Source: an uncultured Collinsella sp.
GTDB taxonomy: Bacteria > Actinomycetota > Coriobacteriia > Coriobacteriales > Coriobacteriaceae
DNA length: 5,074 bases
Assembly: GCA_900757465.1 (NCBI GenBank)
Contig: CAAENY010000067.1
Location: 1 to 5,074 of the forward strand
Direction: 5' to 3'
A model generated the notes under the pieces. The model was not told the origin of the DNA, ran no database searches, and saw only the letters and a program-made list of their open reading frames with translations. The translations under genes and the position numbers were made by a program. Shown one piece after another: positions 1 to 5,074 of the stretch. Numbering within the stretch: the first letter of the stretch is position 1; each line of letters begins with the position of its first letter.

Positions 1-370
1 CGAACTTGTACTTGAGGCCGGAGGCGTCGCCGGACACCTTGGCCTGCAGCTTGACCGGCTTGCCGCAGCGGGCGGAGCCCGAGACTTCGAGCGACTCGAC
101 GGAGTAGCGCTCGCCGACCGTGACCTTGCGGGTCAGGTGCCTCTCGGCGGAGCCGTCGATCACGTCGAGGTAGACGGTGTACTCGCCCGGCTCGGTCGGG
201 GTCCACTCGCAGGAGGAGGAAGCGGAGGGCTGCTGGGCGACGCCCCACTTGGCCCAGCCGCCCTTCTCCCAGACGAACTTGTACTTGAGGCCGGAGGCGT
301 CGCCGGACACCTTGGCCTGCAGCTTGACCGGCTTGCCGCAGCGGGCGTCGCCCGAGACTTCGAGCGACTC
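1..370 (-). repeat. Tandem 273-bp coding repeats (91-residue Ig-like units)
   Basis: Bases 1-97 repeat bases 274-370 with 2 differences by hand alignment (95 of 97), giving an exact 273-bp period. The full unit here is 98-370 and the next copy is cut by the left edge. The two base changes turn GDA into GSA in the protein. Because the period is a multiple of three, units can be gained or lost without breaking the reading frame. An older, diverged unit upstream in the gene (about 371-655) shares the protein pattern but little of the DNA sequence, so the two near-identical copies are recent or homogenised. Confidence 0.9.
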
Positions 371-1981
371 AAGAGACCAATTAACAACTTTGTATTTAGA
401 AGTGCTAGTCACATACCCATTGGAGTCAATGACATCAACATAGATCTCATATTCACCAGACTGGGGCAGGGTCCAAGAAATCGACGGCGAAGTTAAGTCT
501 TGACCGATTACACCCCAATTGGAATCACTCCAATCAGACCCAGCCCTATGCCAAACAAACTTATATCTAAGGCCATCAGTCTTGCCGCTAACATTTACAC
601 CGATTTTTACCGTTGACCCCGCATGTCCCAGTTCTTCCGAGAAGGAAATTCCATTGACGGAGTAGGGATGCGGGAACTGCGCGATGATTGCGGCAGCGTC
701 AGCCTCGCCAAGACGGCGGCAACCATCGTCCGAGAAATAGTTGACCACATCACCGTAATTCGAGATAAAGCCATGTTCGATAAGAATACCTGGAATTCCC
801 TGCTCGCGAGCGCAGCGGATAACGGCGAACTCGTCGCCTACCTCCATTTGAAATACGCCGCGGTACGTTAGTCCCATAGCAGCAAGGTTGTTCATGACCT
901 TGTTGGCAAGCTCAACAGAGACCTGCGTGTAGTCGGTGCCATTTGCGGTAGGAGCATAAACTTCTGCGCCGTGAGCTCCAGAAGACCCAGAGTTGATGTG
1001 AAAGCTAACAAAGGCCTGCGCGCCCTGATCAATGCAGCGCTGTACGCGATAAAGATAATCATTGCTGGGATAGTAGCCAGACTGCTCGCGCGCAAGAACG
1101 ATCTTAAAGCCGTAAGCTTCAAGTTTATTTTTGCAGGCTGTCATGATCTTCCAGGTAAGGTCGGCTTCACTCTTGCCATTACCCTGAGCGCCAGAATCAA
1201 CCCCGCCATGTCCGGCGTCAAGTGCAATAACCCCCACATTACGCGCGGAGCGCTCAGCGTAGGTAGATACTCCATCAGGCGAATCAGCGCATTCCAACGC
1301 CTGCTGGATTGATTGAGCCTCAACGGCATTGCCATCACCGTCTGCATAGTAAACAGAAGTGCCCTCGGAGCTCACGGAGCTATCAACGACCGTAAACGAA
1401 TAATCCCTGTCGGAAAGATCCAACTCATGCTCAGAGTCATCGGCCCGCAAAACATAGGTTATCGAAGTCAGAAAGTAAGTATTGGATTTCAACGTCGAGC
1501 CAAATACAAAGGCAGCAGAATTGTCAGCCGTTCCAGATGCTTCAATAGTCCCCTGAATCCCATTGGCACTTACATAGTTGAGAGTTGCGGAGGAAAGGCT
1601 ATCGTCGTCATCGGGAGTAGCAAAGGCAACGACCTGATCAGTCCCGCTGGGAAGGCTCGGGGAGGCAAGATATACATATTGGAAAGAAGAATCGACCGGT
1701 TCAGCCTGCTGATAGTTCTCAGATACATCAACGCCAAAATCCTCATCAGCCGATTCGTCAACGTTCGTTGCCGACGATGAGTCATCTGCAGCGCCAACAT
1801 CGACAGAGCCCGCATCACGCGAGGCCACGCCATCATTGTCTGCAGTCGCAGCGTCCACGGCAGCGTCCGCAGACGGGACGTTGCTCACAGCGTAGGCGGC
1901 AGTCACAGGGCCCATAAAGGATGAAATGGTCAAAAGACCAGCAAGAGAAAAAGCTGTTGAGGCACGCAATGCCTTTTTCAT
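1..1981 (-). CDS. Secreted N-acetylmuramoyl-L-alanine amidase (Amidase_3) with C-terminal Ig-like repeats, 3' end off window
   Basis: This zinc hydrolase cuts the bond between MurNAc and L-Ala in peptidoglycan, outside the cell. From ATG at 1981, 660 codons are open to the left edge without a stop. Residues 1-31 form a signal peptide: MKK, a hydrophobic core, and cleavage probably after AYA. Residues 32-96 are a low-complexity Ala/Asp/Ser linker, and about 100-205 look like a beta-rich domain I cannot name. The Amidase_3 domain covers about 250-430. Its expected zinc ligands are H258 (in DAGHGG), E272 (in KSEAD) and H328 (in SFHINSG), and the catalytic Glu is E402 (in ILIEHGF). Three Ig-like repeats follow: 443-537 (divergent), 538-628 and 629-660 onward (cut by the edge). 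Each keeps a YKFVW motif, and the first two show GEY.(I/V)Y.DVID. Such repeats usually bind the cell wall or extend the protein at the surface. That part is inference; the catalytic family is clear. A GGGGGA ribosome site lies 6 bases upstream of the start. GC content jumps inside the gene near 371. Confidence 0.93.
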   Translation of the reverse strand, partial: MKKALRASTAFSLAGLLTISSFMGPVTAAYAVSNVPSADAAVDAATADNDGVASRDAGSVDVGAADDSSSATNVDESADEDFGVDVSENYQQAEPVDSSFQYVYLASPSLPSGTDQVVAFATPDDDDSLSSATLNYVSANGIQGTIEASGTADNSAAFVFGSTLKSNTYFLTSITYVLRADDSEHELDLSDRDYSFTVVDSSVSSEGTSVYYADGDGNAVEAQSIQQALECADSPDGVSTYAERSARNVGVIALDAGHGGVDSGAQGNGKSEADLTWKIMTACKNKLEAYGFKIVLAREQSGYYPSNDYLYRVQRCIDQGAQAFVSFHINSGSSGAHGAEVYAPTANGTDYTQVSVELANKVMNNLAAMGLTYRGVFQMEVGDEFAVIRCAREQGIPGILIEHGFISNYGDVVNYFSDDGCRRLGEADAAAIIAQFPHPYSVNGISFSEELGHAGSTVKIGVNVSGKTDGLRYKFVWHRAGSDWSDSNWGVIGQDLTSPSISWTLPQSGEYEIYVDVIDSNGYVTSTSKYKVVNWSLESLEVSGDARCGKPVKLQAKVSGDASGLKYKFVWEKGGWAKWGVAQQPSASSSCEWTPTEPGEYTVYLDVIDGSAERHLTRKVTVGERYSVESLEVSGSARCGKPVKLQAKVSGDASGLKYKF

Positions 1982-1987
1982 ATCGAA

Positions 1988-1993
1988 TCCCCC
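1988..1993 (-). promoter_or_regulatory. Ribosome binding site of the amidase gene
   Basis: The minus strand reads GGGGGATTCGATATG. The purine-rich GGGGGA lies 6 bases before the ATG at 1981. It supports this start, which is also immediately followed by a classical signal peptide. Confidence 0.55.
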
Positions 1994-2019
1994 GTCACAA
2001 ATGATGTTACTAAGAGAAG

Positions 2020-2048
2020 ATTATCTTACAATCCCTTCTGCATCGGAA
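2020..2048 (-). promoter_or_regulatory. Possible sigma-70-type promoter for the amidase gene
   Basis: On the minus strand, GATAAT (2025-2020) matches the -10 consensus at five of six positions. It is preceded at 17 bases by TTCCGA (2048-2043), which matches the -35 consensus at only three of six. The distance to the ATG at 1981 fits a short leader. The -35 is weak and other placements in this AT-rich stretch are possible, so this is a guess from position and composition. Confidence 0.3.
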
Positions 2049-2638
2049 GTCCAGTTATTCGAAGCGCGGGAATTGTTATAAAGGCAGACGGAAATCTGCT
2101 CTTATAAAAAGCAGGTTACGTTCTCAGCAAACTTTTGTTTTTCAGTCCTTCTATAGACACAGTGTTAGCTCTAGTTTTTGAAGCAATTAGCGGCGCCCCA
2201 AACAGCACAAGCGCCAGTGACACGAAAATCCACTGAAGCACGCAATTCGTTTAAGCACGTGGCGGACGACGAAAGCGTGTACGCAGCCGCGAAATACAGC
2301 AAAATGCCCCAATGTTTCGCTTGTATCAGAGGCGTCTGGGGCTTCATCGAAAGAGTGGCCTGGCTAACGCATTCAAGAAAAGTAGAGCGTGGTCTTCATG
2401 AATCAAACGCCAGTAAGCAACGCTCGCGCGCGTCTTTGAATCTTCTAATGGGCAAGAAGAGAGGGATCTAGGAGAGACCTAATAGTTCCTGGAATCTGGG
2501 AATCATCGAACTCACCATCTTTAAACAAGAGAATCATATAGCTTCTTATCGTTCTGTCTCGAAAAGATATGAGTGACCAGATGCACATCGTGGGCCTTTG
2601 AAAAACAATCTTCGTCCCTTAAAGATTCAGCAACATAA
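2049..2638. other. Region without a recognisable gene
   Basis: About 590 bases of intermediate GC between the amidase promoter and the insertion sequence. I recognise no tRNA, CRISPR array or protein family. Three weak open frames exist. One is a plus-strand frame at 2178-2471 (97 codons, TTG start, no ribosome site). One is a minus-strand frame at 2171-2347 (58 residues, no ribosome site). The third is a minus-strand frame at 2445-2588 (47 residues), which has AAAGG six bases before its ATG and the ending LLDPSLLAH. The last is the most gene-like but matches nothing I know and could be a gene remnant. A small hairpin sits at 2084-2099 (GCAGA stem, six-base loop), between two similar TTATAAA(A/G)-GCAG stretches at 2076-2087 and 2102-2114. 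Confidence 0.5.
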
Positions 2639-2652
2639 CAACCGCCCCAATC

Positions 2653-2676
2653 AAAAAAGCCGAGATAGCCCCGGCT
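2653..2676 (-). terminator. Rho-independent terminator after the transposase genes
   Basis: The minus strand forms a five-base-pair stem (AGCCG at 2676-2672, CGGCT at 2662-2658) with a nine-base loop, followed directly by a run of six T (2658-2653). It lies about 30 bases beyond the orfB stop at 2709. It is nested in a wider perfect 8-bp inverted repeat, CAACCGCC at 2639-2646 and GGCGGTTG at 2689-2696, which would extend the structure. Confidence 0.6.
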
Positions 2677-2708
2677 GATAATCAAAGAGGCGGTTGGATT
2701 GGCAACAC

Positions 2709-3646
2709 CTATTTGGACGATTCCGGGAGGGACAGCCCCGCCTCCCTGGACTCGATCGGAGACATGTAGCCCAGCGTCGAGTAGATCCTGAAGTTGTCGT
2801 ACCAGTGCACGTAGTCCGAGAGCTTGGCCCGGAGCTCGCGCGTCGTGCCGAACGCCTCACGGTGGACGAGCCCGGCCTTCAGTATCCTGTCGGTCGACTC
2901 GTCGACGGCGTTGTCGTAGGGGCAGCCCTTGGCCGATAGCGACCTCTCTATGCCGAAGACCTCGAGCATCAGGTCGATCTCGGCGTTGTCGAACTCGCTG
3001 CCGCGGCCCGTGCGGAACACCTCGATGTCCGGGATCGGGATGGAGGGCGTCGCGAACGCCGGCTTGACCAGCCGGGCGTCCTTCCTGGGCCCGGCGGAGT
3101 GGCCGACGATCTCCCTGTTGCAGGGGTCGACGAGCAGGCAGACGTAGTTCCACGAGGCCCCGACGCGCACGTAGGTCAGGTCGCTGCATATATGGGTGCG
3201 CGGCGCCCTGCCGCCGAAGCCGCGCGCGACGACGTTCGGCACGTCGGCCTCGTTGACCGCCCCGGGGTGCACCTTGAACCTCTTCCTGCCGCATGCGCCA
3301 ACCGGGCCGTTCCCCCTCATGATGTGGAAGGCCCGGCGACGGCTGACGGCGGCGGGTGGCGGCGACGCCAACCCATCGAGCGACGCGTTCATCTTGCGCG
3401 AGCCGTACCGGCCCTTGCTGGCGCAGTAGAGGGTCGTGCCCCGAGGCACGTCGGACAGGAAGCACCTCATGAAGCGGGCCTCGAAGCGCCTGTCGGAACG
3501 AGCCACACGCGCCGCACGGCGTCGTGGACCTCGGACCAGTCGTCCTCAGGGCAGCCGTTCGATGCCCAGCTCCAGTAGCCCGACCTTCTCACCCCCAGCA
3601 CCCCGGCCATCATGGTCAGCGCGAAGCTACCTTTCTCCGGCAACAC
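2709..3646 (-). pseudogene. IS3-family transposase OrfB (DDE integrase), frameshifted and catalytically altered
   Basis: OrfB carries out strand cleavage and transfer in IS3 elements, normally as an OrfAB fusion. The N-terminal piece (about 3646-3467) reads EKGSFALTMM..VLGVRRSGYW..VRRVW and then leaves the family pattern near 3495-3502. The pattern resumes one frame over as SDRRFEARF and runs to TAG at 2709, consistent with loss of one base. In the C-terminal frame (265 residues from a GTG at 3506), the first catalytic Asp is residue 109 in SDLTYV. The last catalytic Glu is residue 203 in PYDNAVDES, 35 residues after position 167. Position 167 should be the middle catalytic Asp but is Gly (FRTGRGSEF, codon GGC at 3008-3006), where the family has TDRGS. 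The broken frame and the lost Asp both argue that this copy is dead. Confidence 0.88.
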
Positions 3647-3945
3647 GAGCCCGCACTTGGCTAGAGTGCTTCTCTTTGGCGAAGAAGGCAGCGGCTTTTT
3701 TAGGAACGCATTCTCCATCTTGAGCTCGCATATTCGCTTCTTGGCCTCGCGCAGCTCGCGGTCCTCGGCTCTCGGGTCGGGCTCGCCGGAGAGCTCGCGC
3801 CGGCGCTTGAGCGCCCAGTCGTTAACCGTCTTGGCGTTGAGCCCGAGCTCGTCGCAGGCCTGGGCTATGGGCACCCTGTCGAGATGACGTAGTCGGCGGT
3901 CTCCCGCCTGATCCCGTCGGTGTACTTCTTCTGATTGGCGACCAT
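3627..3945 (-). pseudogene. IS3-family OrfA (helix-turn-helix DNA-binding subunit), frameshifted
   Basis: OrfA binds the IS ends and is the first part of the OrfAB fusion. The start ATG at 3945 has AAAGG about eight bases upstream, and the first 24 residues (MVANQKKYTDG...) fit the family. At about 3868-3873 the frame runs into TAG after GCP. The family pattern resumes in the next frame as PIAQACDELGLNAKTVNDW, the helix-turn-helix, which fits one lost base. A charged heptad-like helix follows (RELREAKKRICELKMENAFLKK), usual for OrfA dimerisation. At the A6G run (3701-3695) the alternative frame continues AAAFFAKE, the typical OrfA ending, and stops at 3627. The direct frame instead runs on into OrfB sequence. 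Confidence 0.85.
3695..3701 (-). other. A6G run at the orfA/orfB junction, possible slippery site
   Basis: The minus strand reads CTAAAAAAGCC here. IS3 elements commonly make OrfAB by programmed -1 slippage on A6G. In this copy the direct frame already joins OrfA (MENAFLKK) to OrfB (LVLPEKGSFAL), while the -1 frame gives AAAFFAKE and a stop. The normal arrangement is therefore altered, or the junction has gained or lost bases. Which of these happened cannot be settled without an intact relative. Confidence 0.4.
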
Positions 3946-4042
3946 TCGGCAATCCTTTCGTTTATCAGCCCACATGCAGTCTAAGGCACCGCGGTGTCGC
4001 GGTCCTTCCAGCCTGCGTGTCCGAAAAAAACGATACAGGTCA

Positions 4043-4250
4043 AACGAGCTACTCAGGTAGGGCTTCGAACGGGCCGGCAGCTGGCCGCCCGCCGGCCGCG
4101 GCGCTGACATACCCGTGTGCGAAGGGCCGGGGCGCGGGCATACCGATGACGTGAGGGTCACTACAGGCCGGGTGACGGCACTCGGCGCGGACTACCGAGG
4201 CCCGCAGCGCTCGGGTGCGCCAACGCCACGTGCGGCGGGCGACCTAAATA
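4043..4250. other. GC-rich block without a gene
   Basis: About 200 bases of clearly higher GC than the protease gene next to it. The change back to AT-rich sequence falls abruptly at the protease stop codon. The block contains a 7-bp inverted repeat, GGCCGGC at 4072-4078 and GCCGGCC at 4091-4097. No ribosome site or coherent protein is visible, and no T-run follows the hairpin, so it is not a standard terminator. It may be a remnant of another element or host sequence beside the IS insertion point. Confidence 0.4.
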
Positions 4251-5066
4251 TTATTCTGGAACACTCAAGCGCTCTCTCAAGATTGGGTCGAAGTCTTTTA
4301 GGCGTTCGGACTTGATGACGATGCCCAAGTTCAACATGTCTTGAACGTTTACGTGAGCAATCGTAGATACGGTGATATCACCGAGAACGTTTCTAATGGG
4401 AACAGCGCGTAGAATGCCCAACAGATAGAGTCTGCTTCCCACGACGACCGCGCCATTCTCGAGATAGGTTCCCTCGTTGTACAGGAAGACAGGGGAACCG
4501 CTTGAACCCGGGTAGCAAGCCATGTCCACTAAGAATTCCTTCTCGCCCCGATAATCGTATCTGTAGGGAGTCGCCGTGATTCCCCTGCGCACGATTGGCA
4601 AGTTGTTGGCCTCGTCCCAGATGCCGTTGGGGTACCCGATCATGGTCACTTCTTCCATGCAGCCCATGTCTTTAATCAGCGTCTTCGTCGGAAGCAGCTC
4701 CAGACTGAGCGGTATAGTGAGCAGATGCTTACCCGCCTGGATAAAACCGTTGAGAGCAGGGCCAATAGGCAGTACACACAAGTCCACGTTCTCGTCTGGA
4801 TGCGAAATCCAATCGCTGTCCGAGCCACGCATGGTCAGCCGCTCGTTTATATTGAGCAAGTTGCCGTTCTCGTCGGCTCGCGAGAAGATGACCCGGTATT
4901 CATATCCGCCCTTGACCACATGTTTGTTGGTCACGACGGCAGGAACAAATGTCTTGCCGTCATCGCAGAATTTGAAAAAGAAACCAGTTCCAACCGAGCA
5001 CTCTCCTGAGGGAAGCGATGCTTCAATTCGTATCGTCGTATGAAGAAGCTGCTCAGAAAGCTGCAT
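4251..5066 (-). CDS. Leaderless trypsin-like serine protease (S1/PA-clan fold), 271 aa
   Basis: The catalytic triad is visible in the right order and spacing for a chymotrypsin-fold peptidase: H49 in TNKHVV, D95 in VDLCVL, and S189 in GSSGSPVF (the GxSGxP motif). A strand reading LYLLGIL follows the serine, as expected. Upstream, GTGFFF and the AVVTNKH strand match the first barrel. The protein has no signal peptide, no membrane segment and no PDZ domain, unlike periplasmic DegP/HtrA proteases, so it probably acts in the cytoplasm. The substrate is unknown. Residues 230-271 are a short C-terminal tail of no known family. The ATG at 5066 is chosen because the fold begins soon after it. The frame is still open to the right edge, so an earlier start is possible. 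Stand-alone proteases of this type are found in bacterial genomes and sometimes as parts of anti-phage or signalling operons; any such role here is inference. The stop at 4251 lies at a sharp GC boundary. Confidence 0.85.
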   Translation of the reverse strand: MQLSEQLLHTTIRIEASLPSGECSVGTGFFFKFCDDGKTFVPAVVTNKHVVKGGYEYRVIFSRADENGNLLNINERLTMRGSDSDWISHPDENVDLCVLPIGPALNGFIQAGKHLLTIPLSLELLPTKTLIKDMGCMEEVTMIGYPNGIWDEANNLPIVRRGITATPYRYDYRGEKEFLVDMACYPGSSGSPVFLYNEGTYLENGAVVVGSRLYLLGILRAVPIRNVLGDITVSTIAHVNVQDMLNLGIVIKSERLKDFDPILRERLSVPE

Positions 5067-5074
5067 AGATACCC

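Larger units (their letters stand above)
2639..4042 (-). mobile_element. Decayed IS3-family insertion sequence (limits approximate)
   Basis: The segment contains an orfA remnant (helix-turn-helix plus leucine-zipper-like helix) followed by an orfB remnant with a DDE integrase core, the standard IS3-family plan. Its length of roughly 1.4 kb is normal for the family. Both frames are broken and a catalytic Asp is replaced, so it should not move on its own. A plausible orfA-side end is the minus-strand sequence starting TGACCTGTATCG at 4042, because IS3 ends often begin TGACC or TGATC. I found no convincing inverted partner on the orfB side and no target duplication. That boundary is therefore set at the nested inverted repeat around the terminator and may be wrong or truncated. 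Confidence 0.85.

Noticed and set aside
1313..1780. Long plus-strand open frame opposite the amidase
   Set aside because: It is antisense to a gene with a signal peptide and full Amidase_3 motifs, has no ribosome site, and its product resembles no protein. The same holds for the other plus-strand frames across 137-1312.
2178..2471. Plus-strand 97-codon frame in the intergenic region
   Set aside because: It starts at TTG with no ribosome site, has no recognisable domain, and competes with equally poor frames on the other strand.
2574..2600. TGACCAGATGCAC as the orfB-side end of the insertion sequence
   Set aside because: It shares TGACC with the proposed other end at 4042 and would give a normal element length. 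The following bases do not match, no target duplication is visible, and the terminator lies nearer to orfB.
3099..3578. Plus-strand frames across the transposase region
   Set aside because: They are GC-rich shadows of the OrfB frame, whose DDE motifs are unmistakable on the minus strand. The 202-codon minus-strand frame at 2857-3465 is likewise an Arg-rich shadow.
4060..4080. TTCGAA in GGGCTTCGAACGGG as a tRNA T-loop
   Set aside because: The flanking bases do not pair as a T-stem on either strand, and no anticodon or acceptor arms can be drawn.
4576..5043. Plus-strand 155-codon frame opposite the protease
   Set aside because: It is antisense to a gene with a complete serine protease triad, and no domain or ribosome site supports it.

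Overview
The window looks like part of a chromosome from a gut- or mouth-dwelling actinobacterium of the class Coriobacteriia (the Collinsella/Olsenella/Atopobium side). This is an inference. It rests on the transposase, whose wording matches IS3-family elements I recall from that group, and on the secreted cell-wall amidase followed by tandem aromatic-rich Ig-like repeats. Base composition is mosaic: GC-rich blocks (1-371, about 2710-4250) alternate with blocks of lower GC (372-2640, 4251-5074). All supported genes lie on the minus strand.

Layout from low to high coordinate. (1) 1-1981: a secreted N-acetylmuramoyl-L-alanine amidase (Amidase_3). Its C-terminal repeat region runs off the left edge. 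The last repeats are nearly identical 273-bp units with much higher GC than the rest of the gene. (2) About 1982-2638: the amidase 5' region with a possible promoter, then several hundred bases with no gene I can recognise. (3) About 2639-4042: a decayed IS3-family insertion sequence. It has a terminator-like hairpin at one end, orfA and orfB remnants broken by at least two frameshifts, and a catalytic Asp-to-Gly change in the DDE domain. (4) About 4043-4250: a short GC-rich block without a gene. (5) 4251-5066: a leaderless trypsin-like serine protease of 271 residues with an apparently intact His-Asp-Ser triad.

The amidase should act outside the cell on peptidoglycan, while the protease lacks an export signal and should be cytosolic. 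The dead IS and low-coding DNA separate them, so they do not form an operon. The window gives no evidence that they work together. The two items most worth following up are the abrupt composition switch at the amidase repeat boundary and the stand-alone intracellular protease, whose possible partner gene would lie beyond the right edge.
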